Source: an uncultured Pelagibacteraceae bacterium
GTDB lineage: Bacteria; Pseudomonadota; Alphaproteobacteria; Pelagibacterales; Pelagibacteraceae
DNA: 64,000 nt
NCBI GenBank assembly: GCA_902591695.1
Contig: CACJBQ010000002.1
Location: forward strand, 37,926 to 101,925
Reading direction: 5' to 3'
Of this stretch, positions 24,172-33,470 are shown one piece after another (the first letter of the stretch is position 1; each line of letters starts with the position of its first letter). Position numbers and translations under genes: made by a program. The notes under the pieces were generated by a model. The model saw only the letters and a program-made list of their open reading frames with translations, did not search any database and was not told where the DNA came from.

Positions 24172-25128
24172 TTAGTTCATTAATTTCAACCTAGAATTAA
24201 CAACTTTTTTTAAACCAGTATTTAGTTTTATTTTTGGTCTCCATTTTAATTTTCTTATTTTTGAACTATCTAAATTTTTTATTAGAGTTCCATCTGGATA
24301 ATTTTTATCAAATAAAATTTTTCCTTTAAATTTCACAATTTTTTTTATTTTTTTTACTAGTTGCAAAATTGATACATATTCACCAGTTCCCACATTAATT
24401 ACCGGCAATTTCTTTTGAAAAATTTTAATAATGTTTGACCTAGGTGTTATTAGAGTTTTAAAAATAGCGTTTGCAAGATCATCAACATACATAAATTCTC
24501 TAATAGCTTTTCCAGTACCCCAAACTTTAACATTTGTTTTATTTTTTTTTGCATTCAAAAACTTTGTTATTAGTCCAGGTATCACGTGACTAGATTTAAT
24601 ATCAAAGTTATCTTTTATTCCATAAAGGTTAGTTGGCATCAAACAGATAATATCTTGATCTAATTCCTCGTATAAAATTGAGCTAAGCTTAATGCCATAT
24701 AGTTTTGACATAGCATAAGCTTCATTTGTTTTTTCAAGCTTACCGGTCATTATATAATCTTCTTTTATAGGTATTTTTGAATTTTTTGGATAAATACAAG
24801 ATGAACCCAAAAAAACAACTCTCTTGACTTTGAATTTTTTTGCTAAAAGTAAAATATTATTTTGTATTTCTGTATTTTCTAATAAGAAATCAAGTTGGTA
24901 ATTTTTGTTTTCTAAAATACCTCCTACTTTTGCAGCACACATAATCACAAATTCTGGACGTTTTTTTTTAAAAAAATCCGTAACCTTTTTTTTATTTGTT
25001 AAATCTAATTTTTTTCTACTTGCAGTAATTATTTTTTTATAATGTTTTTTTTTTAAAAGACGATAAATAGCATTTCCAACTAATCCATTATGCCCAGCGA
25101 TAAAAATTTTTGAATTTTTCTTAATCAT
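24172..25128 (-). CDS. fcl: GDP-L-fucose synthase
   Basis: Epimerase/reductase turning GDP-4-keto-6-deoxymannose into GDP-L-fucose with NADPH. The 318-residue protein shows IFIAGHNGLVGNAIYRLL at residues 8-25, CAAKVGGI, the catalytic YxxxK as YAMSK, LMPTNLYGIKDNFD and SSHVIPGLITKF. This order is characteristic of Fcl (WcaG). It pairs with gmd downstream, so GDP-fucose or a near relative is probably a building block of the glycan. Confidence 0.93.
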   Translation of the reverse strand: MIKKNSKIFIAGHNGLVGNAIYRLLKKKHYKKIITASRKKLDLTNKKKVTDFFKKKRPEFVIMCAAKVGGILENKNYQLDFLLENTEIQNNILLLAKKFKVKRVVFLGSSCIYPKNSKIPIKEDYIMTGKLEKTNEAYAMSKLYGIKLSSILYEELDQDIICLMPTNLYGIKDNFDIKSSHVIPGLITKFLNAKKNKTNVKVWGTGKAIREFMYVDDLANAIFKTLITPRSNIIKIFQKKLPVINVGTGEYVSILQLVKKIKKIVKFKGKILFDKNYPDGTLIKNLDSSKIRKLKWRPKIKLNTGLKKVVNSRLKLMN

Positions 25129-25162
25129 ATGTCAGAAGATATTTATAAAATTAAAACAAAAA

Positions 25163-26671
25163 TTACAAATCAATATTCTTATAAAGAAAAAGAAGTATCT
25201 GATGTATTAATACTGTTAAAAATATAGTTCCAAAAAACATATATGAATTTAATGGCATATATCCGAAATGTATAAGTCTATATGAAATTTGTTGCATTAT
25301 AAGAGCACAAAAAATAAAATTAGATGATTGATTAAGTACAATCCTTTCAAAAGATAACATTAATAAAGTTAAAATAAATAAAGATAAAATTAGAAACATT
25401 TTAGATCCAGAATAAAATAAAAAAGATACTATTCCAGGTGTTGTAATTCCATAATTCACAGTTAATAAGTCTGCTCCATAATCTCTTTCTTGAATTACTC
25501 TCTCATAATATGGTAATTTCGAAACGTCATATTTTTCTTTAAATGAATTTACAAAAGTATCCCAATTTTTATTTTTGTTTGCCGTCACAGAAAGGACAGC
25601 ATCTATACCAACCCATCTGTTTACAGCTAAATAAAAAAATTCATCAATAGCCTTAGGTAAAGTGTCATATTTTTTTATGTCAGTTTTTTTTTGTTGTGTT
25701 TCTTTATCAAAAACATCTATCTTCAGATCCTTAACTTCAGACCCAACCTTAACTTCATTGTAATAGTAATAATTATGGCGTAAATAATTAATAGTTGATA
25801 CTGAAATAAAAAAAAAAACAAATATTGTTATAAAATATATAATAAAGAATTTAGGTTTAAGTTTTAAACTATAGATCTTATTTGATTTATAAAGACCATA
25901 AAAAATCGATAATGAATTAAATATCATTCCTCTACTCAGATAACTTATACTTGATATAAATGTTTCTAATATTCCAATTAGAGATAATTGATACAGCTTT
26001 ATTTTATTATTAAGATTTATTAGTAAAAAAAAACTAATTATTGATGAAAAACCAAAAAGTAAAACCCATTTTATTGTTCCATTTATTAAAAAATTAAAAT
26101 TTGATTGTGATTTCATTCCTCTTTGATAAATTAAATTATCAAGATTAAAAAAAGCAGTAAAAAAAATTAAAAAAATAAATATAATTATTAAAATATTTTG
26201 TATTCTATAAAATATTTTGTTTTTATTTTTCCCTAAAATTTTAAGGTTTGGTGTAATTTTTTTTTTAAAGAAAATATCTTTAAATATAACGGCCAATAAA
26301 TAACTCAAAAATGCTAATATTGATACTAATAATGCTTCATCTATTAATATTATTTTTTTATTAAAATTAAAATTTTCAAAAGCTAACCCTGCACCCTCTT
26401 TGAATGAATAATTATAATAATTTACAATAAAAATTAGTTTTAACCAAAAACCTAACCACAATAAAATTCCGAAAAAAAATTCAAAAAAATAAGAATTTTT
26501 TCTAAAGCCATTAATTAATATTAAATTAATTAATATTCCATATATAAAGATAATAAATTTATTTCCATCATAATTAATTGTTGTTAATAAAATTGGAAAA
26601 ATAGTTAAAAAGAATAGTGAATAATTTATAATTTTTTTTAAAAATTTATTTTCTTTTAACAAGTAGGACAT
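25163..26671 (-). CDS. Oligosaccharide repeat-unit polymerase-like membrane protein
   Basis: A 502-residue protein with about twelve membrane segments and a large extracytoplasmic loop between residues about 310 and 420. The loop contains FYLAVNRWVGIDAVLSVTA and ERDYGADLLTVNYGITTPG. That arrangement is typical of Wzy-type polymerases. It ends three bases from the GT4-Wzx fusion, so polymerase and flippase would be made from one message. No individual catalytic residue can be assigned with confidence. Confidence 0.55.
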   Translation of the reverse strand: MSYLLKENKFLKKIINYSLFFLTIFPILLTTINYDGNKFIIFIYGILINLILINGFRKNSYFFEFFFGILLWLGFWLKLIFIVNYYNYSFKEGAGLAFENFNFNKKIILIDEALLVSILAFLSYLLAVIFKDIFFKKKITPNLKILGKNKNKIFYRIQNILIIIFIFLIFFTAFFNLDNLIYQRGMKSQSNFNFLINGTIKWVLLFGFSSIISFFLLINLNNKIKLYQLSLIGILETFISSISYLSRGMIFNSLSIFYGLYKSNKIYSLKLKPKFFIIYFITIFVFFFISVSTINYLRHNYYYYNEVKVGSEVKDLKIDVFDKETQQKKTDIKKYDTLPKAIDEFFYLAVNRWVGIDAVLSVTANKNKNWDTFVNSFKEKYDVSKLPYYERVIQERDYGADLLTVNYGITTPGIVSFLFYSGSKMFLILSLFILTLLMLSFERIVLNQSSNFIFCALIMQQISYRLIHFGYMPLNSYMFFGTIFLTVLIHQILLFLYKNIDL

Positions 26672-26674
26672 ATT

Positions 26675-28975
26675 TTATTTTTTATTTAAAATTATAGAAT
26701 ATACTAAATAGGCAGTTATTGAGGCTAAAAAGAAACTTAGTGATGTTCCATACGCATTACCTATAAAAAATAATAATGGACAATATAGACTGATTGATAG
26801 TCCGTAAATTATGTCATAAATAAATACACTTGAGCGAGATTCATACGTAAATTGGATTGATCTTTGTCTAACATACATTGCATATGTCATAAAAAAAGAA
26901 CCTAATAATGAAAACGAAAGTGTATAGAATATAAAGTAAGTATTTGGCAATGGTAAATAATTATTATTTAACAAAAAATATGCACTCAAAAGACTTAAAA
27001 TAAAAATTAATGAATAAAAAAAGTAAATTACTTTTCTTATATTTCCAGATAGAGAGATATTTTTTTTAATATAAGTTGGTCCTATTGCTAAATTAAATGC
27101 AGTGCCAGGGAATGAACCAAGTGAAAAACATGCAAAAATGATTGCGCTTATTGACTTAGGAAATAAATTAAAAATTATTAATCTCCAAACAATACTGCTC
27201 ACGATTAGTGAGGTAGATGACAAAAATGCAAATGATTTTATATTTGACACGAGGCCTGTCTTAAAAATTTTAATATTAAATTTTAAACCATCATTTTTTA
27301 TCTGCAAAATTGTGAAGACAAAAATAAAAATTATATAAAATATTAAAATGATATTTAAATTATGATTTGCAAATATTATTACAATAAAAAATAATAATGA
27401 AAAAGAGAGATTAATTAAATTATAATATATAAAAACATAATTTTCTTTTTTCAATTCTTTATTACACAATATCATTTCACAGACCCATTGAATTAGAATT
27501 AGAAAAACTATTAGGCTAACTGTAAAAAAGTTTTCGTACTGAAAATATGATTGATTAAAATACAATATTGTAAATAAAATTAGTAGAACAAGGCCAAAAA
27601 TAACCCTAAACCATATGGTAGAGTTTGATAATTTTAGATCATTATTTGCAATTATTTGGGATTTCATATTGCTTGAAAAAATTTGAGTTAATGTAATTAA
27701 TAAGCTTGAAGTAATTGCTAAATCAGCCGCCAGAGGTTTGCTATAAGCAAAGGTAACTAGCAACATAATTAATGTTGGTATCATAAAATTAAATAAATAT
27801 GAAATTGATGTATTTAAAAAAACTGAGTCAAAAAATATTTTGAAAATAAAATTAAATAAGTTGTTATTTTTTCTGTTTTTCTGATTATCCTCTAAACTTG
27901 AATATATAGGTAAGTATTTTTCTTTTATCTTTTCTATATGAAAATTATCACTAATGAATCTTTTTAATTTTTTTCCTTTTTGTAATCTTATTTCATTTGA
28001 CCACATGGAAATATATAAAATTTTTTTTGATATTTCATTTATCTCTAAGCTGGTTACTTCTCCTTCATGTTCATCAAACTTATCAATTTGAATATTTTTA
28101 TTCACCAAACTTGGTAAACCTAAACTTGCAGACTCTAATACGGATAAACTTAATACTTCACTTTTAGATAATAATAAATTTGCCCAAGATGATTGGAGAA
28201 TTTCTTTTTTTTTCTCACCAAAAACAGGGGATTTGAGACTTATATTTTTTATATCCTTAATTTTGTCTCTAAGTTTTTCTTCATAATCAAGATCATCGGG
28301 AATACCATAAATTATTAATTCCCATTCATCGTTCAAATTAGCTTGGATAAAAGCGGATATCATTAAATCTATATTTTTTATTGAGTGTATCCTTCCAAAA
28401 TAAACAAATCTTTTTTTTAGATCTTCGACCTTGTCGGATTGACTATATTCAGTAACAGGATTGGGGATGAAAATATTTTTTGACTTTGGAAAAAAATTCA
28501 AAATAGATTTTACTTCTTGATTTGTAATTGAAATAAAATTTAAATTATTTCCATAAATATAATTAAAAAAATTAAGTATTATTTTTTTAAAATAATAGTT
28601 TATTGCTCCTTTATTTTTTAATGATGGATCTAGCAACATACCATGTGGATGAATAAAAAAGTTTTTATTTAATTGAATACAATAAAACACAACTAAGAGA
28701 TTTATCGCTCTCCAAAGTCCATGAACATGAACTACATTTGCTGAACTTATTGCTTCTTTTATAGGGTCATTCTTATTAAAAATGTCAGAGAATTTTCTAA
28801 AATTTATGATTTTTATTTCATCTTCTTTAGAAAAAAGATCTGTTTGAATTTCTGAGGCTAGAACATTGTAGGAATAATCTTGAGTTTTTTTAAAATAGTT
28901 TGATAAATAGAATATTAATGATGAAATACTATAATTTTTTTTGGATAATTCATCAGTTACGTGTAAAATTTTCAT
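26675..28975 (-). CDS. GT4 glycosyltransferase fused to a Wzx-like flippase
   Basis: A 766-residue two-part protein. Residues 1 to about 365 form a GT-B-fold GT4 transferase: VVHVHGLWRAINLL, FFIHPHGMLLDPSLK, FVYFGRIHSIKNIDLMISAF (the second-domain donor-binding start) and SEVLSLSVLESASLGLPSLV (the E-x7-E region). Residues about 380-766 contain eleven to twelve membrane helices of the polysaccharide-transport (Wzx/MOP) type, with FGSFPGTAFNL-like Gly/Pro-rich segments such as SLGSFPGTAFNLAIGPTY. One continuous frame spans both parts with no internal restart close to the junction. The polymerase-like gene follows after three bases. The fusion is the notable feature. Confidence 0.75.
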   Translation of the reverse strand: MKILHVTDELSKKNYSISSLIFYLSNYFKKTQDYSYNVLASEIQTDLFSKEDEIKIINFRKFSDIFNKNDPIKEAISSANVVHVHGLWRAINLLVVFYCIQLNKNFFIHPHGMLLDPSLKNKGAINYYFKKIILNFFNYIYGNNLNFISITNQEVKSILNFFPKSKNIFIPNPVTEYSQSDKVEDLKKRFVYFGRIHSIKNIDLMISAFIQANLNDEWELIIYGIPDDLDYEEKLRDKIKDIKNISLKSPVFGEKKKEILQSSWANLLLSKSEVLSLSVLESASLGLPSLVNKNIQIDKFDEHEGEVTSLEINEISKKILYISMWSNEIRLQKGKKLKRFISDNFHIEKIKEKYLPIYSSLEDNQKNRKNNNLFNFIFKIFFDSVFLNTSISYLFNFMIPTLIMLLVTFAYSKPLAADLAITSSLLITLTQIFSSNMKSQIIANNDLKLSNSTIWFRVIFGLVLLILFTILYFNQSYFQYENFFTVSLIVFLILIQWVCEMILCNKELKKENYVFIYYNLINLSFSLLFFIVIIFANHNLNIILIFYIIFIFVFTILQIKNDGLKFNIKIFKTGLVSNIKSFAFLSSTSLIVSSIVWRLIIFNLFPKSISAIIFACFSLGSFPGTAFNLAIGPTYIKKNISLSGNIRKVIYFFYSLIFILSLLSAYFLLNNNYLPLPNTYFIFYTLSFSLLGSFFMTYAMYVRQRSIQFTYESRSSVFIYDIIYGLSISLYCPLLFFIGNAYGTSLSFFLASITAYLVYSIILNKK

Positions 28976-29023
28976 TTATTAACTTATAAATAATCATTAT
29001 TAACATAAAGATATTTGATTTAA

Positions 29024-29779
29024 ATGCGAAATGTTTTAAGTTTTTATAAAAATGTAGGTTGGAAAAATAAAGATCAAATTACTTACGACTCAAGATTATT
29101 CGAGGATAATAGGAAATATTCTGCAAACTATGTTAGTATGTGCAGAAAAAGAATACAGAAATATATTCCAAAAAAAGGTAACCATTTTTTAGACTTTGCT
29201 TCGGGTCCTTTACAATACCCGGAGTACATAAAATATTCTAAAAATTTTAAAACAAGACATTGTGTAGATTTCTCTAATGAGGCTTTGAAACAAGCTAAAA
29301 ATAAAATTGGAATTAGAGGAAAATATTATTGTGGAGATTTTTTTAAAATAAATTTTAGAAAAAATTATTTTGATTGTATTTTAAGTATGCATACTATTTA
29401 TCATATTAATAAAAATAAACAGGCTGAGGCTATAAAAAAACTTATAAGATTAGCAAAGAAAGATAAACCAATTATAATAGTTTATAGTAACCCTAATAGT
29501 TTGATTTCAAAAATTAGATCACTCCTCCCTAAAAAGAAAAAAAAATCAATGATATATTTTTACTGTTATCAAAATAGTTGGTGGAATCAATTTTCAGACT
29601 TGGCAGATATAAAAATATTGCCATGGCGATCATTTTCAGCACAACATCAAAAAATTTTATTTCCAAACAATTTTATTGGCTCTTGGCTATTAAAAATACT
29701 TTTTTCTCTTGAAAATATTTTTCAAAATTTTTTTTCAAAAAATTTTCAATACATAATGATTATACTTAAAAAAAAATGA
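29024..29779 (+). CDS. Class I SAM-dependent methyltransferase
   Basis: A 251-residue protein with a Rossmann-type methyltransferase core. Motif I is HFLDFASGPLQYPEYI (residues about 53-68), an Ala/Ser variant of the usual D-x-G-x-G. It is followed by CVDFSNEALKQAKNK, YYCGDFFKINF and DCILSMHTIYHINK, which match motifs II-IV. The substrate is not evident. Its stop overlaps the start of a GT2 gene by four bases, so it may methylate the sugar added by that enzyme. Confidence 0.72.
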   Translation: MRNVLSFYKNVGWKNKDQITYDSRLFEDNRKYSANYVSMCRKRIQKYIPKKGNHFLDFASGPLQYPEYIKYSKNFKTRHCVDFSNEALKQAKNKIGIRGKYYCGDFFKINFRKNYFDCILSMHTIYHINKNKQAEAIKKLIRLAKKDKPIIIVYSNPNSLISKIRSLLPKKKKKSMIYFYCYQNSWWNQFSDLADIKILPWRSFSAQHQKILFPNNFIGSWLLKILFSLENIFQNFFSKNFQYIMIILKKK

Positions 29780-30567
29780 TTAAATTTTCTATAATTGTTG
29801 TGAGTTTAAATACCAAAAATAAACTTGAAAATACGCTTAAATCTATAATTAAACAGTCTTTAAAAAGTTACGAAATTGTAGTTATTGATGGAAAAAGTAA
29901 TGATGGAACAATTAAGTTGCTTTCTAAATATAAAAAAAATTTAAAAAAAATACTAATTAAAAAAGATAGAGGTATTTACTTTGCAATGAACAGGGGAATA
30001 AAACTTGCATCTAATGATTGGTTAATTTTCATGAACTCGGGTGATACTTTTTACTCGATTCATACATTAAAAAAAATTGCTTTAAATATAAAAAAAAATA
30101 AAACTATAGATGTACTAATTGGTAATACAAAAATAATTAATAATAATATAGTTTATAAAAAAAAATTTAAAAAGTTATCGCCCAAAAGTCTTGGATCTTG
30201 TTTTTCACATCAGTCATGCACGATAAGAAGATCTCTGCATAAAAAAAATTATTTCAAAACGAAATATAAAGTAGCTGCAGATTTTAATTTTTTTAAGGAA
30301 GTTTACAAAAAAAATGCAAAATTTTTATATATAAATGAAATAATTTCAGTAAATGAAGCTCATGGTTTATCAGATAAAGAAAGGTTTTTAGCTCTGAGGG
30401 AATTTAGAGATATTAATAGATTAAATAATAATATTAATTTTAAATTCATTAAATACATTATTTTAAATATTTATTATTTAATAAATTCTATAACAAAATT
30501 ACTAACACCTTTATTTTTACAAAAAAAACTTTTGAAATTAAAACTCATATTAAATAGTTCTATTTAA
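29776..30567 (+). CDS. GT2 family glycosyltransferase (WcaE-like)
   Basis: A 263-residue GT-A transferase. The N-terminus FSIIVVSLNTKNKLENTLKS, the VIDGKSNDGTIK donor-site loop, the DRGIYFAMNRGIKLASNDWL segment and FMNSGDTFYS in place of the DxD metal site match the family of WcaE-like colanic-acid enzymes. ADFNFFKEV lies where these enzymes position the acceptor. It is second in a plus-strand trio with the methyltransferase (4-base overlap) and the membrane protein at 30575. Confidence 0.85.
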   Translation: MIKFSIIVVSLNTKNKLENTLKSIIKQSLKSYEIVVIDGKSNDGTIKLLSKYKKNLKKILIKKDRGIYFAMNRGIKLASNDWLIFMNSGDTFYSIHTLKKIALNIKKNKTIDVLIGNTKIINNNIVYKKKFKKLSPKSLGSCFSHQSCTIRRSLHKKNYFKTKYKVAADFNFFKEVYKKNAKFLYINEIISVNEAHGLSDKERFLALREFRDINRLNNNINFKFIKYIILNIYYLINSITKLLTPLFLQKKLLKLKLILNSSI

Positions 30568-30574
30568 CATAATT

Positions 30575-32413
30575 ATGCAACCAATTTATCATTCGTTTAA
30601 TAATTTCCCAATATTAAATCTAATTACCTCGATAATTTTAATTTTTGGTTTTTACGAATTGGGAAAAATAATTATAAAAAATACTTTTTTAAATAAGGTT
30701 ATTGGTTCTATCTCAAGTGTCAAATATCAAGCGATATTGATATCTGGAAACTTTATAATTATAATTTCATATCCTATTATTTTATTTTTTCATCAAGTAT
30801 CAAAAATTTATCTGATTTCGATTTCATATTTTATACTTTTTCTAGGTGTTTATAAATTATTAAAAAAAATAAAATCACTTAATCAAAAAGAAATATTTAC
30901 ATTTAGATTTAATTTTAAATTATACATTATATATTTTTGTATTATTGCATATTTTCTTATAAGCACAGGACCTGTAACAAGTGCTGACTCATTAGATTAC
31001 CATTTGTATGTATCCAAATTCATAGTTGAAAATGGTTTTTTTCCAAACTCACTAAATCATTTTCATACAAAACTTAGTGGGGCCGGTGAAATTCTTATTG
31101 CAATCGGACTAATTGTTGGAACTGAACAATTTAGTTCAATATTACAATTTATGGGAATTATTAGTATTCTAGGTATTTTAAAAAATAAAAAAAATTTAAT
31201 TTTTTATTATATAATTCTGGGTATTCCAGTTTTATTGTTTTTTGTCTCAAGCATAAAACCACAATTATTTCAAATAGCTTCTATTAGCATGATATTTGCA
31301 ATAGCATTATTTTCTGAAACAAAAAATGAAAAAGATACTTTACTTAAATATTTTTTTTGTTTTTTAATTCTAACGATCTGCTCACAGGTAAAATTTTCTT
31401 TTATGTTAAGCTATTTTATAATTGGGTCTTTCATTATTTATGAATCGCTAAAAAAACAAATATTAATTAAAACTTTATTTATATTTTTAATTACATATTT
31501 AATTATTATTTTTCCCCCAACTTTATGGAAAGTTTATGCTTATGATACTTCATTTTTTAAATTAATTTTAAATCCTTTTCCAATTGATCAAGCAGGTTTA
31601 GATAATTTTTATCGTTATCTAGTAAATGCAGGAAGGGGTAGTGATATTATCCTAGGGATTATATTCCCAAACAGTATTGGAACACTCACAAATTCCTTGG
31701 GCTTAGGAGTATTTGTGTATTTTATTTTATTTAGAGATGTTAAATTAAATATTATTCCTATTATTTTAATTACGACATTTATAATTCTGGGATATCTAAA
31801 AGGACAACCCTCTTCAAGGTTTTTTCTAGAACCCTTGGTGTGGTCATTAATAACTTTATCAAAAAACAGATTAGAAACAAAAATACCAAAAGCTTTCAAT
31901 ATTTTATTATTTATTCAATTTATTGCTATCTTGCCTGCAATAACATACGGGGCCTTAAGTTTGTCTCAAGCTAACATATCTAATGAATTTAGAGAAAAAG
32001 TTTTAATTAAAAATGCCAATGGCTATGAATTATTTCAATGGGCAAATAATGAACTAGATAAAATAAAATATGAAGGTCCGATTATAAGTATGCATAGATC
32101 AATATCTTTAGCAAACAACTCCGTAATTAGTAGCGATGTTTTTTGGCTAACATTTTTAGAAGAAAAAAAATACACAAAATATCTTAAAGAAATTGAAAAA
32201 TTAAAACCAACATATTTATTATCATACGGTGGGAGTAATATTAATAATCCAAATCATATTTATTTTGATAATTGTAAATTTAAAATATTCAAAGAAGGTA
32301 AAAATATAGGTTCACATGCTTCGAGGAAACCTTTTGGAAGAGGGGGTAAATACAATGGTTATTTATTTAAAATTGATGTTCAAAATTTATCAAATTGTAT
32401 TAATAAATATTAG
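30575..32413 (+). CDS. Large membrane protein with D-x-x-x-Y-H loop motif, putative GT-C enzyme
   Basis: A 612-residue protein with about twelve hydrophobic segments. Near residue 138 the loop SADSLDYHLYVSKFIVENGF has the D-x-x-x-Y-H found in the proteins at 14648 and 19959, followed by an asparagine-leucine-phenylalanine-rich segment. After the last helices a soluble tail of about 130 residues includes GPIISMHRSISLANNSV. It is probably a third, more diverged member of the same group, acting on lipid-linked sugars or glycans. It lies seven bases after the GT2 gene. Confidence 0.5.
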   Translation: MQPIYHSFNNFPILNLITSIILIFGFYELGKIIIKNTFLNKVIGSISSVKYQAILISGNFIIIISYPIILFFHQVSKIYLISISYFILFLGVYKLLKKIKSLNQKEIFTFRFNFKLYIIYFCIIAYFLISTGPVTSADSLDYHLYVSKFIVENGFFPNSLNHFHTKLSGAGEILIAIGLIVGTEQFSSILQFMGIISILGILKNKKNLIFYYIILGIPVLLFFVSSIKPQLFQIASISMIFAIALFSETKNEKDTLLKYFFCFLILTICSQVKFSFMLSYFIIGSFIIYESLKKQILIKTLFIFLITYLIIIFPPTLWKVYAYDTSFFKLILNPFPIDQAGLDNFYRYLVNAGRGSDIILGIIFPNSIGTLTNSLGLGVFVYFILFRDVKLNIIPIILITTFIILGYLKGQPSSRFFLEPLVWSLITLSKNRLETKIPKAFNILLFIQFIAILPAITYGALSLSQANISNEFREKVLIKNANGYELFQWANNELDKIKYEGPIISMHRSISLANNSVISSDVFWLTFLEEKKYTKYLKEIEKLKPTYLLSYGGSNINNPNHIYFDNCKFKIFKEGKNIGSHASRKPFGRGGKYNGYLFKIDVQNLSNCINKY

Positions 32414-32456
32414 TTAATATCATAAACTCAAATTTATTTTAGTATAATAAATATAG

Positions 32457-33470
32457 TTAATAATTATTTTTACTGAAATATACAATTAAAGAAAAATAAA
32501 AAATAAATTGATAAATCAAAAGTAAAAGTATTAACCCAGTAAATTTTGCTATAAAAAAAGGTGCCCAAATTATTAAACTAATAATCAAAAAGGTATTTGT
32601 ATTACTAAATTTATTGAGAAGATAATGATGGAGATGATCCCTATCTGGTGAAAATGGATGTCTTTTTTTAAAAATTCTACTGAAGAAAAGTCTTATTAAA
32701 TCTAAGCCCGGTATAATCATAAGCAACACTATCTCATCAGCATAAATGTTATTCTCTAGATTGTAAGTTTTTACAAAAATATATCCTATTAAAAACCCTA
32801 ACAAATAACTTCCACTGTTACCTAAAAAACTTTTTGAGAAATAATTAAGGATAGAAAAACAAAATAAACTCAAAGCAACAACCTTTAAAAAATCATTTAG
32901 ATACGAATGATTTAAGATTAAATATATAACTGATATTAATGAATATATGGTCACTTGTAAGTTAATTCCATCAAACATATTCAGAGCATTTATAAATAGA
33001 AGAAAACATACGACTGTCCAAAAATATGAAAATATACCAATTGAAAAATTTTGATCTAGTGCAGATAAAGAAATATTTCTAATATTCATATCATCATCAA
33101 TAGAAATTAATAATATTAAAGTTAATATGAAAAATAAAATTTTTTTATTAGGACTTAAATTTTTAATATCATCAATTAGCCCTATTAAAAAAAAAATACA
33201 ACAACCTATAATTAATGTCATGTATTGAGTAATATCTTGAATAGATTGAGTATCTTGATTAGCAAAATTAAAGCTTTGTAATAAAAAAAAGAGAGAAATA
33301 GAAAAGAAAATTATTATTCCTCCAGTCAGAGGAGTTTTTTTGTCATGAAATTTTCTTGAACTATCTGGATAATCAAAAATATCTAACTTTTTAGCAATTT
33401 GGCTACTTAGAATACTTAAAATTATCGAGGCTAAGAAACAAATTATTATTATATAATTTTCTATATGCAC
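32457..33470 (-). CDS. Undecaprenyl-phosphate glycosyl-1-phosphate transferase (WecA/MraY family)
   Basis: Starts a repeat unit by moving a sugar-1-phosphate, usually GlcNAc- or FucNAc-1-P, to undecaprenyl phosphate. The 337-residue protein has about ten helices. Visible motifs are RKFHDKKTPLTGGIIIF (residues about 39-55), FLIGLIDDIKNLSPN with the metal-site aspartates, NALNMFDGIN, FLGNSGSYLLGFLIGY and the cytoplasmic HPFSPDRDHLHHYLL. The paired His-rich loop is typical of WecA/WbpL/TagO. It overlaps the amidotransferase gene by one base (TAATG). Confidence 0.9.
   Translation of the reverse strand: MHIENYIIIICFLASIILSILSSQIAKKLDIFDYPDSSRKFHDKKTPLTGGIIIFFSISLFFLLQSFNFANQDTQSIQDITQYMTLIIGCCIFFLIGLIDDIKNLSPNKKILFFILTLILLISIDDDMNIRNISLSALDQNFSIGIFSYFWTVVCFLLFINALNMFDGINLQVTIYSLISVIYLILNHSYLNDFLKVVALSLFCFSILNYFSKSFLGNSGSYLLGFLIGYIFVKTYNLENNIYADEIVLLMIIPGLDLIRLFFSRIFKKRHPFSPDRDHLHHYLLNKFSNTNTFLIISLIIWAPFFIAKFTGLILLLLIYQFIFYFSLIVYFSKNNY

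Noticed and set aside
31615..31899. Open frame of 94 codons opposite the 30575-32413 membrane protein
   Set aside because: The plus-strand protein continues through it with membrane helices and shared motifs; no support for the reverse frame.
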